A DNA stretch of 64,000 nt, from the NCBI RefSeq assembly GCF_016765775.1, contig NZ_JAESVN010000001.1, forward strand, positions 186,001 to 250,000, read 5' to 3'. The position numbers were made by a program, and so were the translations under genes. Below are positions 1-9,804 of the stretch, in pieces (position 1 is the first letter of the stretch; the number at the start of each line of letters is the position of its first letter). The DNA comes from Szabonella alba. Its GTDB lineage: Bacteria > Pseudomonadota > Alphaproteobacteria > Rhodobacterales > Rhodobacteraceae. Under the pieces are notes generated by a model. That model searched no databases, was not told the DNA's origin, and was given only the letters and a program-made list of their open reading frames with translations.

Positions 1-247
1 CGGCAATATTGCGGGCTGTCTGGTCACCGAAGGGGTGGCCCGCCGCTCGGCCGGGGTGCGTCTGCTGCGCGACAATGTGGTGATCCACGAGGGCACGCTG
101 AAGACCCTGAAGCGCTACAAGGACGAGGTGAAGGAAGTCATCTCGGGTCAGGAATGCGGTATGGCCTTCGAACGCTATGAAGATCTGCGTCCAAGCGACG
201 TTATCGAGATTTTCGAGCGTGAGGAAGTCGAGCGCAGGCTGACCTGA
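1..247 (+). CDS. infB: Translation initiation factor IF-2, C-terminal fragment
   Basis: The frame is open from base 2 and ends at the TGA at 245-247, giving about 81 residues; the rest of the gene lies left of the window. The segment [18 protein letters not shown] and the ending with [14 protein letters not shown] are typical of the last beta-barrel domain of bacterial IF-2, which binds the formyl-methionyl end of the initiator tRNA. IF-2 is a GTPase that brings initiator tRNA to the 30S subunit; the GTPase domain is not in view. A strong terminator follows 34 bases after the stop, so this is the last gene of its operon. Confidence 0.9.
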   Translation, partial: GNIAGCLVTEGVARRSAGVRLLRDNVVIHEGTLKTLKRYKDEVKEVISGQECGMAFERYEDLRPSDVIEIFEREEVERRLT

Positions 248-281
248 CCTGGGCGGCTGACTCCTTCCATGAAACGAATCG

Positions 282-311
282 AAAAACGCCGGGCAATCGC
301 CCGGCGTTTTT
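282..311 (+). terminator. Intrinsic terminator after infB
   Basis: A perfect 7-bp stem CGCCGGG/CCCGGCG (287-293 with 300-306) has a six-base loop. Five A lie on its left and five T on its right. It sits just after the infB stop. The A-tract means it could also work for transcription coming leftwards. Confidence 0.9.
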
Positions 312-555
312 CGTTTGCGGTGCAGGAAAAGGTGCCGCGAAGGGCTGCGGCATGCCGGGGGCGCTTCGCGGGGCGTTTCGGGCTCGGGTTCGGGAAATTA
401 GGGCAGCGCTCCGCCCAATGGGTCAACGCCACCAAAGCGAAAGCCCTCGGCGCGCAACCGATCAGCGCAGGGGTGAGCGGCCGGATGCGTGCAAGGGCAT
501 CGGGAACTGTGCCCTGCACGGCCCTCGCACGGCTCCCATTGACCTGCCTTTGCTG
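312..555. other. Intergenic stretch with no supported gene
   Basis: Together with the infB terminator this makes a gap of about 300 bases. Short open frames exist on both strands but none has a convincing Shine-Dalgarno sequence or recognisable protein. I see no clear repeat or operator in it. Confidence 0.5.
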
Positions 556-696
556 TCAGTTCCTGCGAACCGGCAGCACCGGATAGCCGACAAAATTCCG
601 TTCATCCACGCGGACGATGATCTTGCCATCCGCAAGCTCACCCACCTGAATTCCCTGCACGGAAACACAACTTCCCACCGAAACTGTCCGAAGCAT
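556..696 (-). CDS. Small conserved-looking hypothetical protein (46 aa)
   Basis: The frame encodes a compact beta-rich peptide with segments VSVGSCVSVQGIQVG and DGKIIVRVDERNFVG, which reads like a real folded small protein and not an antisense shadow. I chose the ATG at 694-696 because a GGGGGGA stretch lies about eight bases before it. The frame stays open upstream to 792, so a start at 729 or 792 would add 11 or 32 residues. I cannot assign a function; it resembles small orphan proteins of Rhodobacteraceae only by general impression. The neighbouring stretch 590-790 is less GC-rich than the genes around it. Confidence 0.5.
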   Translation of the reverse strand: MLRTVSVGSCVSVQGIQVGELADGKIIVRVDERNFVGYPVLPVRRN

Positions 697-843
697 CTGC
701 CAATCCCCCCAATCAGCGACAGCTTTCATGATAGCGGTGAATTGACCGCTGACCAGATACAATTTCAGGTATAGCGAAAAAATCTCCGACACGGGGCACG
801 CGCATCGCGCAACCCGTCGCGCAGGGGCCGGATCAGGACCGGA

Positions 844-1242
844 TCAGAGCCAGTCGCGCAGGATCGGGATCAGCGGCAGATCGGCAGGCGGCATCGGATA
901 GTCGCGCAGTTTGTCAGCCCGCACCCATGCCAGGTTCTGCCCTTCACGCCCCTGCGGGATGCCTTGCCATTTGCGGCAGGCAAACAGCGGCATCAGCAGA
1001 TGGAAATCAGGATAGCTGTGGCTGGCGAATGTCAGCGGCGCAAGGCAACTGGCCCATGTGTCGATGCCCAGTTCTTCCTGCAATTCGCGGATCAGGCAGG
1101 CCTCGGGCGTTTCACCCGGATCGACCTTGCCGCCGGGAAATTCCCACAGGCCCGCCAGCGACTTGCCCTCGGGCCGCTGTGCCAGAAGCACGCGCCCGTC
1201 AGGGTCGATCAGGGCAACGGCAGAGACAAGGATGATCTTCAT
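844..1242 (-). CDS. mutT: 8-oxo-dGTP diphosphatase MutT (Nudix hydrolase)
   Basis: 132 residues, the normal MutT length. The protein begins MKIILVSAVALIDPDG and has a complete Nudix box at about residues 35-58 (GGKVDPGE, then RELQEELG), which holds the Mg-binding glutamates. MutT enzymes hydrolyse 8-oxo-dGTP to the monophosphate and so prevent A:T to C:G transversions. The ATG at 1240-1242 was preferred to an upstream in-frame start at 1341 because the extra 33 residues are proline- and arginine-rich and come from an intergenic hairpin. It follows argJ on the same strand, with 114 bases between them. Substrate specificity within the Nudix family is inferred from similarity. Confidence 0.88.
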   Translation of the reverse strand: MKIILVSAVALIDPDGRVLLAQRPEGKSLAGLWEFPGGKVDPGETPEACLIRELQEELGIDTWASCLAPLTFASHSYPDFHLLMPLFACRKWQGIPQGREGQNLAWVRADKLRDYPMPPADLPLIPILRDWL

Positions 1243-1285
1243 CGGCGGGGTCCGGTCTGGTTTGAGGCGGGCACGATCTGGAGTG

Positions 1286-1350
1286 GGGGGAGGGCCGGCC
1301 CTTGCGGACCGGCCCTCCCCCCCGAGGATACTATCCGACAAGAAAAAGGG
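1286..1350. repeat. Hairpin plus GAGGATA intergenic element, copy 1
   Basis: A perfect 13-bp inverted repeat (GGGGGAGGGCCGG at 1286-1298, CCGGCCCTCCCCC at 1309-1321) is followed by CCGAGGATACTATCC and an AAGAAAAAGGG tail. Similar hairpin-plus-GAGGATATTT-plus-AAAGGG elements lie at 33474-33532 and, inverted, at 60671-60751. Here it separates argJ from mutT and could act as a transcription attenuator for argJ. Confidence 0.55.
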
Positions 1351-1356
1351 CGGAGG

Positions 1357-2763
1357 TCAGGAGCGGTAATCGGCGTTGATGTCGATATAGCGATGCGTCA
1401 GGTCGCAGGTCCAGACCGTGCGCGCCGCGCGGCCAAGGCCCAGATCGACCGAGATCACCAGTTCGGGCTGTTTCATATAGGCCGCGCCATCCTCTTCGCG
1501 GTATTTCGGATTGCGCCAACCCTTTTCCGCAACAAGGAAATCACCAAAGCGGATGGTCAGACGGTCACGATCCGCCTCGGCCCCCGATTTGCCGATGGCG
1601 GCCACGATACGACCCCAGTTTGGATCCTCACCCGCGATGGCGGTCTTGACCAGCGGCGAATTGGCAATCGCCATGGCGGCGCGCTGCGCATCCTGGCCGT
1701 TCTTCGCACCGGTCAGACGGATTTCGACGAATTTCGTCGCCCCCTCGCCATCGCGGATCACCTGATGGGCCAGATCCATCATGACCGCGCGGAGCCCCGC
1801 CTCGAAGGCCTTGGCCACCTTGCCCTTGGGGGCGGCGGCGGCGGACTGGCCGGTTGCGGCAAGGATCAGCGCATCCGAGGTCGAGGTGTCGCTGTCCACG
1901 GTGATCGAATTGAAGGTCTCATCAACATTGCGCGACAGCATCCGTTGCAGCATCGCAGGCGTGATCTTTGCATCGGTGAAGATATAGACCAGCATCGTGG
2001 CCATATCGGGCGCGATCATGCCCGACCCCTTGGCGATCCCGGCAATATGGATCGGTCCGCCTTCGCCCTCGATCACGGCGCTGGCGCCTTTGGGGAAAGT
2101 GTCGGTCGTCATCATTGCCTCGGCGGCCATCCCGATGGCGCCCTCGTCCAGTGCGGCGGCAAGGTCGGGCAGGGCGGCAAGGATCCGGTCATGCGGCAGC
2201 GGTTCCCCGATCACCCCGGTTGACGAAGAAAACACCCGGCCGGGCGCAAGCCCCAAGGCCTCGGCCACGCCCGCCGTGACGGCGGCAACGCTTTCCTCAC
2301 CCAGGCGGCCGGTAAAGGCATTCGCATTGCCGGAATTCACGACAATGGCCGCGCCGCCGGTGACGTCCTGCTTTCCGGTCAGCTTGGCCTGACAATCCAG
2401 CACACAGGCCGCGCGGGTAGAGGATCGGGTAAAGACACCCGCCACAGAACTGCCGGGTGCCACATGGATCAGCATCACATCCTTGCGGTTCTTGTAGCGC
2501 ACCCCGGCCTCAACCGCGGCGAATTCCACGCCCTTGATGACCGGCAGGGCGGGAAAACCACCCGCAGGCGCCAGAGGCGAGACGGGCTTGGCCTTTTTCG
2601 CCACGGCTGCGGTGACCGAGGCCGCGACCGATCCGGCCGCCCCCTGCACCGCTTCGGCCGCGCGGCTGGCGGCACCGGGAAGGCGGTCATCAAGCTGTGC
2701 GACGGTCTTGCGCAGCTTCTTCTTCAGCGTTTTCGCCTTGGTCTTCCAGTCGGTTTTTGCCAT
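1357..2763 (-). CDS. argJ: Bifunctional glutamate N-acetyltransferase/ornithine acetyltransferase ArgJ with N-terminal extension
   Basis: ArgJ transfers acetyl from N-acetylornithine to glutamate and can also acetylate glutamate from acetyl-CoA, closing the arginine acetyl cycle. The core holds [14 protein letters not shown], where cleavage before the Thr makes the alpha and beta chains and exposes the nucleophile. The C-terminus ends in a typical [17 protein letters not shown]. As drawn, 468 residues exceed the usual 405-415. The first 53 residues are a Lys/Ala-rich helix ([18 protein letters not shown]) not found in normal ArgJ. An internal GTG at 2602-2604 would give a standard 415-residue protein beginning [13 protein letters not shown], but I see no Shine-Dalgarno before it. 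It lies 56 bases after the parvulin gene on the same strand. Confidence 0.93.
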   Translation of the reverse strand: MAKTDWKTKAKTLKKKLRKTVAQLDDRLPGAASRAAEAVQGAAGSVAASVTAAVAKKAKPVSPLAPAGGFPALPVIKGVEFAAVEAGVRYKNRKDVMLIHVAPGSSVAGVFTRSSTRAACVLDCQAKLTGKQDVTGGAAIVVNSGNANAFTGRLGEESVAAVTAGVAEALGLAPGRVFSSSTGVIGEPLPHDRILAALPDLAAALDEGAIGMAAEAMMTTDTFPKGASAVIEGEGGPIHIAGIAKGSGMIAPDMATMLVYIFTDAKITPAMLQRMLSRNVDETFNSITVDSDTSTSDALILAATGQSAAAAPKGKVAKAFEAGLRAVMMDLAHQVIRDGEGATKFVEIRLTGAKNGQDAQRAAMAIANSPLVKTAIAGEDPNWGRIVAAIGKSGAEADRDRLTIRFGDFLVAEKGWRNPKYREEDGAAYMKQPELVISVDLGLGRAARTVWTCDLTHRYIDINADYRS

Positions 2764-2819
2764 TCTCGCGCCCCTGTGGTGTCGGCCAGTGCCATGCAGG
2801 CCCCGGCCGTTTCAGCCTG

Positions 2820-3773
2820 TCACTGATCCAGAAGCCCGGTGTCACGCAGGATGGCCGGATCAAACTCATCGCCCGGCCGCGTGATCGTTGCCCCGGCGGT
2901 CAGATCGGCAATATGCGCCTCGACGGCGGACTGTTCAATCTCCGAGGCAAGCTCTTCGCGCACTTCGTCCAGCGTGGGGGCGGCGGCTTCGCGGGTTTCC
3001 TTCAACTCGATCAGATGCCAGCCGAACTGCGTCTGGACCGGGTCCGAAACGCTGCCCGCCTCCATCGCCATCACGGCCTCCTGGAAGGGGGCGACCATCA
3101 TGCCCTCGCTGAACCAGCCAAGGCTGCCGCCATTGGCCGCCGCGCCGTCGGTCGAATGTTCCTTTGCCAGTTCGGCAAAATCGGCGCCGCCCTCGATCTG
3201 CGATTTCAGGTCGGTGGCCTCTTCTTCGGTCGCGACAAGGATATGGGCGGCATTGTATTCGGTGCGCGGCTCGGCATTGGCGAAACGCGCGTCATAGGCG
3301 GCCTGCAGGGCCTCTTCGCTGACCGCATCGCCGACCACCCCGGCCAGCGCCACGCCCGACATATAGCCGCGCCGGTCATTTTCCATCACCAGCCGGTCGC
3401 GCAGCGACAGCTCGCCCTCGACCGATTGTGCAAGCGCGGCCTGCTGCACCAGCTGATCCAGAATGCCGCGGAACAGAACCTCATCGGGCAACTGCTGATA
3501 CTGGGCCGGCAGACTCTGGCCAAGGGCGATCATATTGCCCAGCGTGATATCGGTGCCATTCACGGTTGCCACGACCGCCGAGGCGCCGCCTTCGGGCACG
3601 GTGGGGGCCGGATCGGCCGCCAGGGCGGTTTCGGCGGGGGCTTCGGCTTGCGCTTCGGTTTGGGCACCGGTGGTTGCCTCGGGGGCGGTAGTGTCCTGCG
3701 CCATCACGGGCAGGGCGATGGCCATGCCACCGATGGCGGCGATCAGCGCCTGTCTTGCGGTTTTGTTCAACAT
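2820..3773 (-). CDS. Periplasmic parvulin-type peptidyl-prolyl isomerase
   Basis: 317 residues. The N-terminus [18 protein letters not shown] with cleavage after PVMA gives a Sec signal peptide, followed by a low-complexity Ala/Glu/Thr linker to about residue 65. The PPIase core shows the parvulin signatures [32 protein letters not shown] and FGWHLIEL. SurA/PrsA-type parvulins help exported proteins fold in the periplasm. The ATG at 3771-3773 has AAGGAG nine bases upstream; the longer frame uses a GTG that would put that Shine-Dalgarno inside the gene. It is divergent from secA, a sensible pairing of export motor and folding factor, and argJ follows on the same strand. Confidence 0.9.
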   Translation of the reverse strand: MLNKTARQALIAAIGGMAIALPVMAQDTTAPEATTGAQTEAQAEAPAETALAADPAPTVPEGGASAVVATVNGTDITLGNMIALGQSLPAQYQQLPDEVLFRGILDQLVQQAALAQSVEGELSLRDRLVMENDRRGYMSGVALAGVVGDAVSEEALQAAYDARFANAEPRTEYNAAHILVATEEEATDLKSQIEGGADFAELAKEHSTDGAAANGGSLGWFSEGMMVAPFQEAVMAMEAGSVSDPVQTQFGWHLIELKETREAAAPTLDEVREELASEIEQSAVEAHIADLTAGATITRPGDEFDPAILRDTGLLDQ

Positions 3774-3977
3774 CTTCTCAAACTCCTTCACAGGCCGCGT
3801 CCTTGCGCGACGTTGACTTGCCGGGCGCCGCCCCTTACATCGCGAAGGTCGCGCGATCCGGGTCTGGCATCCGCCTCGCCGCCCTTGATAGGCAAGGGCA
3901 GGGAGGCGGGCAAGGCCGGGGGTCGCACGATCATGTCAGGAAACCCTGGCATGGCGGGAATGCGCCACGGAGAAAAC

Positions 3978-6686
3978 ATGCTCGGTCTCGGAACGCTTAC
4001 GCGGAAGGTCTTTGGCACGCCCAATGATCGCAAGGTGAAATCGACGCGGCCCATCGTCGCGAAGATCAACGCGCTGGAGGCGGAGTTCAGGGCGCTGACC
4101 GATCAGCAGATCAAGGACCGGACGCAGGCGCTGTCAGAACGCGCCCAGCTGGGCGAAAGCCTTGATGCGCTGCTGCCCGAGGCCTTTGCCAATTGCCGCG
4201 AGGCCGCGCGCCGGGCCCTTGGCCTGCGTGCCTTCGATGTGCAGCTGATGGGCGGGATCTTCCTGCATCAGGGCAATATCGCCGAGATGAAGACCGGTGA
4301 GGGCAAGACGCTTATGGCGACGCTCCCGGCCTATCTGAATGCGCTGGCGGGCAAGGGCGTGCATATCGTCACGGTCAACGACTATCTGGCCAAGCGCGAT
4401 GCCGACTGGATGAGCAAGGTTTACGGCGCGCTGGGGCTGACCACCGGGGTTGTCTATCCCTATCAGCCCGATGATGAAAAGCGCGCGGCTTACCGGGCCG
4501 ACATCACCTACGCGACGAATAACGAACTGGGCTTCGACTATCTGCGCGACAACATGAAATCCTCGAAAGAGGAAATGGCGCAGCGCGGTCATTTCTTTGC
4601 CATCGTGGATGAGGTGGACAGCATCCTGATCGACGAGGCGCGCACGCCCTTGATTATTTCCGGCCCCAGTGAGGACCGCAGCGATCTTTACACCGCCATC
4701 GACAAGCTGATCCCCGGGCTGACCGAGGAGCATTTCAAACTGGACGAAAAAACCCGCTCGGTCACCTATACCGATGAGGGCAACGAATTCATCGAGGGGC
4801 TGGTGATCGAGGCCGGGCTGCTGCCCGAGGGCCAGAACCTCTATGATCCGGAATCCACGACCGTCGTGCACCATGTCACGCAGGCCCTGCGGGCGCATAA
4901 GCTGTTCCACAAGGACCAGCACTATATCGTGCGCGATGGCGAGGTGATGCTGATCGACGAGTTCACAGGACGCATGATGCGCGGACGCCGCCTGTCGGAC
5001 GGGCTGCATCAGGCCATCGAGGCGAAAGAGGGCGTTGCGATCCAGCCCGAGAACATGACGCTGGCCTCGGTCACCTTCCAGAACTATTTCCGGCTTTACG
5101 CGAAACTGGCGGGCATGACCGGCACCGCGTCAACCGAGGCCGATGAATTCCGTGAGATCTACGGGCTGGGCGTGGTTGAGGTGCCGACGAACAAGCCTGT
5201 CGCGCGGAAAGATGAACACGATCAGGTTTACCGCACGGCCCGCGAGAAATTCGAAGGCATCGTGCAATCCATCAAGGAGGCCCATGAAACCGGGCAACCG
5301 ATGCTGGTCGGCACGACCTCGATCGAGAAATCCGAGTATCTGTCGGATCTGCTGAAACAGGCCGGTATCCCGCATAACGTGCTGAATGCGCGCCAGCATG
5401 AACAAGAGGCGCAGATCGTCGCCGATGCGGGCAAGTTCGGCGCGGTGACGATTGCGACCAACATGGCCGGACGCGGCACCGATATTCAGCTTGGCGGCAA
5501 TGTCGAGATGAAGGTCCTTGAGGCGCTGGCCGTTGATCCCGAGGCCAATCCCGATGACCTGCGCGCCCGGATCGAGGCCGAACATGCCGAGGAAAAGGCA
5601 AAGGTCATCGCGGCGGGCGGCCTGTTCGTTCTGGCCACCGAACGCCATGAAAGCCGCCGCATCGACAATCAGTTGCGCGGCCGTTCGGGCCGTCAGGGCG
5701 ATCCGGGGCGGTCTTCCTTTTTCCTGTCGCTGGAAGATGACCTGATGCGCATCTTCGGCTCGGAACGGCTGGATTCGGTCCTGTCGAAACTGGGCATGAA
5801 AGAAGGGGAGGCGATTGTTCACCCCTGGGTCAACAAGTCGCTGGAAAAGGCGCAGGCCAAGGTCGAAGGACGCAATTTCGACATTCGCAAGCAATTGCTG
5901 AAATTCGACGATGTCATGAACGACCAGCGCAAGGCGATCTTTGGCCAGCGTCTGGAAATCATGGAAAGCGAGGATCTGTCCGAGATCGTGCAGGACATGC
6001 GCCATCAGGTTGCCGAAGATCTGGTGGATCAGTACCTGCCGCCCAAGACCTATGCCGATCAATGGGATGGGGCCGGGCTGGCCGAGGCGCTGCGCGAAAG
6101 CCTTGCGCTTGATCTGCCGGTGGCGGAATGGGTGGATGAGGAAGGCGTCGATCAGGACGTGATCCGCGAACGCATCGAGGAAGCCTCGGACCGGCTGATG
6201 GCCGAGAAGCTTGCGGCGTTCGGCCCCGAGACCATGCGCAATATCGAAAAGCAGGTGCTGCTGCAGACCATCGACACGAAATGGCGCGAACATCTGCTGC
6301 GTCTTGAACATCTGCGCTCGGTCGTGGGCTTCCGCGGCTATGCGCAGCGCGATCCGCTGGCGGAATACAAGACCGAAGGCTTCCAGCTGTTCGAATCGAT
6401 GCTGAACTCACTGCGTCAGGACGTGTCCAAGCGCCTGTCGCAGATCCGGCCGCTGTCGGAAGAGGAACAGCGCACGATGATGCAGCAATATCTGGACCAG
6501 CAACGCGCGCTGGCGGGTCAGGCCACGCCGGTGGCCGGGGATGCCCCGGTCGACGCGCCGAACCCCGAGGCCGTTGCGGGCTTTGACGAAAACGATCCCG
6601 CGACATGGGGCAATCCGGGGCGCAACGATCCCTGCCCCTGCGGATCGGGCCAGAAATTCAAGCATTGTCATGGTCGTCTGACCTGA
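3978..6686 (+). CDS. secA: Preprotein translocase ATPase SecA
   Basis: 902 residues, the usual length for alphaproteobacteria. SecA is the ATP-driven motor that pushes preproteins through SecYEG. Walker A is GEGKT at residues 107-111, followed by the [12 protein letters not shown] Walker B segment, the [14 protein letters not shown] helicase motif and [13 protein letters not shown]. The C-terminus is a zinc-binding SEC-C tail, [13 protein letters not shown], which contacts SecB and ribosomes. I chose the ATG at 3978 ([13 protein letters not shown]) because GGAG lies six bases before it; in-frame ATGs at 3951 and 3960 have no such site. The long in-frame extension back to 2697 is antisense to the parvulin and argJ genes and is not coding. 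Confidence 0.98.
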   Translation: MLGLGTLTRKVFGTPNDRKVKSTRPIVAKINALEAEFRALTDQQIKDRTQALSERAQLGESLDALLPEAFANCREAARRALGLRAFDVQLMGGIFLHQGNIAEMKTGEGKTLMATLPAYLNALAGKGVHIVTVNDYLAKRDADWMSKVYGALGLTTGVVYPYQPDDEKRAAYRADITYATNNELGFDYLRDNMKSSKEEMAQRGHFFAIVDEVDSILIDEARTPLIISGPSEDRSDLYTAIDKLIPGLTEEHFKLDEKTRSVTYTDEGNEFIEGLVIEAGLLPEGQNLYDPESTTVVHHVTQALRAHKLFHKDQHYIVRDGEVMLIDEFTGRMMRGRRLSDGLHQAIEAKEGVAIQPENMTLASVTFQNYFRLYAKLAGMTGTASTEADEFREIYGLGVVEVPTNKPVARKDEHDQVYRTAREKFEGIVQSIKEAHETGQPMLVGTTSIEKSEYLSDLLKQAGIPHNVLNARQHEQEAQIVADAGKFGAVTIATNMAGRGTDIQLGGNVEMKVLEALAVDPEANPDDLRARIEAEHAEEKAKVIAAGGLFVLATERHESRRIDNQLRGRSGRQGDPGRSSFFLSLEDDLMRIFGSERLDSVLSKLGMKEGEAIVHPWVNKSLEKAQAKVEGRNFDIRKQLLKFDDVMNDQRKAIFGQRLEIMESEDLSEIVQDMRHQVAEDLVDQYLPPKTYADQWDGAGLAEALRESLALDLPVAEWVDEEGVDQDVIRERIEEASDRLMAEKLAAFGPETMRNIEKQVLLQTIDTKWREHLLRLEHLRSVVGFRGYAQRDPLAEYKTEGFQLFESMLNSLRQDVSKRLSQIRPLSEEEQRTMMQQYLDQQRALAGQATPVAGDAPVDAPNPEAVAGFDENDPATWGNPGRNDPCPCGSGQKFKHCHGRLT

Positions 6687-6713
6687 TCTGCCCGTATATG
6701 ATTTGATCGCATC

Positions 6714-6746
6714 ACGGCGCGCAGCGGATTTTTCCCAGCGCGCCGT
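6714..6746 (+). terminator. Possible terminator hairpin after secA
   Basis: A perfect 9-bp stem ACGGCGCGC/GCGCGCCGT lies 28 bases after the secA stop, with a 15-base loop that contains five T. There is no T-tract after the stem, so it would be a weak or Rho-assisted terminator. Confidence 0.4.
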
Positions 6747-6965
6747 CTTGCATTCGATGCCGCCGGGGCGGTGATCCCGGCCCTGTAATGGGGATTTCCA
6801 TTACCGGCAAAGCGGTCGCAATCAGGCCGCAGCGACCCCGCCCCAAGTGCCGGCGCAGCGTCGCGCTGCTGCCGCATTTGCTGGAAACATTCCCAATTCC
6901 CGCCACGGAGCCGCCCGCTTTGCCCGATAGGCAAACCCGGAGATATGGGAATCCGGGAGTGCGGA

Positions 6966-8186
6966 ATGAACAGGACGCGCAAACTTGCGATGGTGGTCGG
7001 CTCGGTGGCCGTCGCCATGGGGTTGGGACATGTGCTGCAAGGCGGCCTGCCGGGCAGTTCCGACAGTCGGGCCGATCTGGAAACGGTCCCCCGCGATATC
7101 CAGCCGCTGGCCGCAGGGCTGGGACAGGCCCCCGACACGGCCCTGCGTGCCCCTGCCGAGGCAGCTCCGCCCCTGACGCCCGAGGCGATGCAGCGCTCTG
7201 CGACCGACGCACCGGACCGGGCAGCGCCGGAAAGCCCCGTTGCTGCAGACCCCGTTGCTGCAGACCCCGTGGCGGCGGATGCCGTTGCGGAAGGAGCCAC
7301 GACACAGGCCCCCGCAACGGAAACAACGATGATGGACCCATCCGCGACGGCATCAGAGCCATCCGAACCGGCCGAGGCCGATGCCCCCGGGCCTGAGGCT
7401 CCGCGTCCCGATGCGGCGCCGGTGGTGGTGACGGACGGCGCTGCCCCGGATGCCGCCCCCGCGCCCGAAACGCCGGTCGAAGCCGCACAGGCCGCCCTGT
7501 CGGGTGACAGCGTCAATTGCCCCACCGATCTGCAGCTTCTGCCTGACGAGGGCGCGACCCTGTTGCTGGACCTGCTGGCGCCCTGCCGCAGCGCCGAACG
7601 GGTCGTGATCCTGCATGGCGGGCTGGCCTTTACCGGCAAGACCTCGCTTTCCGGGGCGCTTTCGGTGACTTTCCCGGCGATGGAGCAAAGCGGCGCGGTC
7701 ACACTGCGCTTTCCTGATGGCACCGAATTGCATGCCGCCGCCGATCTGCCCGATCTGCCGATCTATCAGCGCTTTGCCGTGCAATGGATGGCACAAGACA
7801 ATTTCGGCATCCACGCCTTTGAAAACCGCACAGGAGAGGCCGCGCCGGTCTATGTTTCGGCCGCCGATCCGCAGCGCCGTCTTCCCGGCGTGCCGGGGCG
7901 CGGCGGGGTGCTGGCGCTGCTGGGCGATGATTCGGTCGATCTGCCGATGCTGGCCGAAGTCTACACATGGCCGACCGACCCGGCGGTAACGGTCGATCTG
8001 CAGATCGAGTCCGAGGTGACGGCGGCATCCTGCGGGCGCGAAGTGCTGGGGGAACTGCTGCTCAGTCAGGCGGGGACGGTCAAGGTGACCGATCTTTCCA
8101 TGGCGATGCCCGATTGTGACGGGGTGGGCGACGTTCTGGTGTTGAACAATCCCGTTGCAGACATGAAACTTGCCCTTGTCGAATGA
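6966..8186 (+). CDS. Membrane-anchored Ala/Pro-rich exported protein of unknown function
   Basis: 406 residues. An N-terminal hydrophobic segment (KLAMVVGSVAVAMGLGHVL) is a signal peptide or membrane anchor. Residues about 35-180 are a low-complexity Ala/Pro/Glu linker that includes the short repeat PVAADPVAADPVAADAVAE, encoded by a near-exact 15-bp DNA duplication at about 7238-7270. The C-terminal 225 residues form a beta-rich domain with four cysteines (CPTDLQLL, LAPCRSAERV, AASCGREV, MPDCDGV). The ATG at 6966 has GGGAG nine bases upstream. Position after secA has led to vague translocase labels for such proteins, but nothing in the sequence supports a translocation role. Confidence 0.75.
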   Translation: MNRTRKLAMVVGSVAVAMGLGHVLQGGLPGSSDSRADLETVPRDIQPLAAGLGQAPDTALRAPAEAAPPLTPEAMQRSATDAPDRAAPESPVAADPVAADPVAADAVAEGATTQAPATETTMMDPSATASEPSEPAEADAPGPEAPRPDAAPVVVTDGAAPDAAPAPETPVEAAQAALSGDSVNCPTDLQLLPDEGATLLLDLLAPCRSAERVVILHGGLAFTGKTSLSGALSVTFPAMEQSGAVTLRFPDGTELHAAADLPDLPIYQRFAVQWMAQDNFGIHAFENRTGEAAPVYVSAADPQRRLPGVPGRGGVLALLGDDSVDLPMLAEVYTWPTDPAVTVDLQIESEVTAASCGREVLGELLLSQAGTVKVTDLSMAMPDCDGVGDVLVLNNPVADMKLALVE

Positions 8187-8219
8187 ATGGCGTCGAATGA
8201 ATGGCGTCGAATGAACGGC
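8178..8219 (+). repeat. Three tandem 14-bp repeats across a stop codon
   Basis: The unit GTCGAATGAATGGC occurs at 8178-8191 and 8192-8205, and with one change at 8206-8219. The stop codon of the upstream gene lies in the first unit, so later units fall in the gap before the next gene. Confidence 0.9.
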
Positions 8220-8232
8220 CTCCGGGGGATGG

Positions 8233-9804
8233 ATGAGGGCTTTATTGCGGGGTGTCGCGCTTTGCGCGGCACTTTTGCCATGTCAGGCGGTCTTGGCGCA
8301 GGATATCACCCTGACCGCACGCAATGGCGGGCTGTCCCTGACCGGGCAGTTCCGGGGCTATGATGGCGCCTTCTACCGGATTGAAACCGAATTCGGCCCG
8401 CTGACCGTCGATGCCGAAGGGGTGATCTGCGACGGCCCCGCCTGCCCGGATCTGATCGCGCCCATGGCCGAGATCCGCATCGTCGGTGCGGCCGAGGCGG
8501 CTGCCGCGCTGCTGCCCGATCTTTTCGCCGGTTTTGCCGCAAGCCGCGGCCTGCGCCTGTCGGTTGCCACGCAAGGCGCGGAGTTCGCTGCCGAGATTCT
8601 GGATCCCGAGGGCGGGCAGGTGCTGGCCCGTATCGGTTTTTCCGCGTTGGACCGCGTGGCGGCGCAGGCGGCAGTAATGGCCCGGGCCGCCGATCTGGTG
8701 CTGGATTTCGGCGATATGCCGGGTCTGCGCGCACGCGCCTTGGCGCTTGAGGCGCTGGTGCCGCTGATTGCTGCAGAAAACCTGCTGCCGACGATCCGCA
8801 GCGCCGATCTGGCCGCAGCCCTGCAGGGGGAGATTCAGAACTGGCAGGCCCTTGGCGGGGCCGATATGCCGATTGTCGTGCATGGTCTGCACCCCGGTCA
8901 CCCGCTGCAGGCCGCGATCGAGGCCCGTCTGGGCGGGCCGCTGGCGACGGGGCCGCGCCATGCCGATCTTGCCACGCTGGAACGCGCGGTGGCCCGCGAC
9001 CCCTGGGCGCTGGCACTGACCGGGATCTCCGGCGCAACCCCGGCGGGGGGCGGCGCGGCGCGGCCCGCCGGGGCGGGGCCGGCGCGCAGCCCGGTCCTGA
9101 CTGATGGTTGCGACTTCCCGCGCCCGGCAACCCCGCTTGCCGTCAAGGCCGAGGATTATCCGTTGACCGTGCCGCTGTTCCTTCTGTCTCCGCCGCGCCG
9201 TTTGCCACTGCTGACGCGGGAATTTCTGGAATATCTGGCGACGGACAGCGCGCAGCAGGTGGTGGCCGGGGCGGGTCTGGTCGACCGCAGGCCGGGCCGC
9301 GCGGCGCTGACCGAAGACGGCCAGCGGCTTCTGGGGGCGATCCGCAATGCCGGTCCGGAAGTGCCGCTGCAGGAACTGCAACGCCTTGCCGCCGCGATGA
9401 CCGGGGGGGAACGCCTGTCGCTGACCTTCCGCTTTCAGGATGGATCGGCGGAACTTGACGCCCATTCGCGGCAGAATCTTGAGGATCTGGCGCGCTGGAT
9501 CGGGGCGGGCGGTTTTGCCGGGGAACGGCTGACGCTTGCGGGTTTCACCGATGGTACCGGCGCGCATGAGGTCAATCTGGCCCTGTCGCGCAGCCGGGCC
9601 GATGCGGTGCGCGCCGCACTGCGCGCCATCGCCCCCGAACTGACTGATCCGCAGATCCCGGTCGTCGATGCCTTTGGCGAGGCCCTGCCCATGGCCTGTG
9701 ACACGACGCCCGCCGGGCGGCAGGTCAACCGTCGGGTTGAGCTTTGGGCCCATCCCCTGCCACAGCAGACCGGGAACGAGAAGGCGGACGGTACCTCACC
9801 CTGA
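8233..9804 (+). CDS. PstS-like substrate-binding domain fused to an OmpA C-terminal domain
   Basis: 523 residues. The signal peptide MRALLRGVALCAALLPCQAV is cleaved near VLAQ. Residues about 25-370 look like a periplasmic phosphate-type solute-binding protein (DLAAALQGEIQNWQALGG, FLEYLATDSAQQVV). Residues about 390-515 are an OmpA/Pal-type peptidoglycan-binding domain: LTFRFQDGSAELDAHSRQNL, then LAGFTDGTGAHEVNLALSRSRA and NRRVELW. In the OmpA family the conserved Asp and Arg hold diaminopimelate. The protein may thus carry a ligand-sensing domain tethered to peptidoglycan. There is no ABC permease nearby, so sensing or envelope anchoring is likelier than transport. It starts 46 bases after the preceding gene and probably shares its transcript. 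Confidence 0.82.
   Translation: MRALLRGVALCAALLPCQAVLAQDITLTARNGGLSLTGQFRGYDGAFYRIETEFGPLTVDAEGVICDGPACPDLIAPMAEIRIVGAAEAAAALLPDLFAGFAASRGLRLSVATQGAEFAAEILDPEGGQVLARIGFSALDRVAAQAAVMARAADLVLDFGDMPGLRARALALEALVPLIAAENLLPTIRSADLAAALQGEIQNWQALGGADMPIVVHGLHPGHPLQAAIEARLGGPLATGPRHADLATLERAVARDPWALALTGISGATPAGGGAARPAGAGPARSPVLTDGCDFPRPATPLAVKAEDYPLTVPLFLLSPPRRLPLLTREFLEYLATDSAQQVVAGAGLVDRRPGRAALTEDGQRLLGAIRNAGPEVPLQELQRLAAAMTGGERLSLTFRFQDGSAELDAHSRQNLEDLARWIGAGGFAGERLTLAGFTDGTGAHEVNLALSRSRADAVRAALRAIAPELTDPQIPVVDAFGEALPMACDTTPAGRQVNRRVELWAHPLPQQTGNEKADGTSP

Noticed and set aside
964-2223. 419-codon open frame on the plus strand
   Set aside because: It is antisense to mutT and argJ, has no ribosome site, and reads as the Gln/His/Arg-rich product typical of shadow frames in GC-rich genes.
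2697-3977. Long in-frame extension upstream of secA
   Set aside because: It runs antisense through argJ and the parvulin gene and lacks SecA similarity before residue MLGLGT at 3978.
7238-7270. Possible CRISPR-like or mobile-end repeat
   Set aside because: It is a short near-exact in-frame duplication inside a protein linker, with no spacers or further copies.
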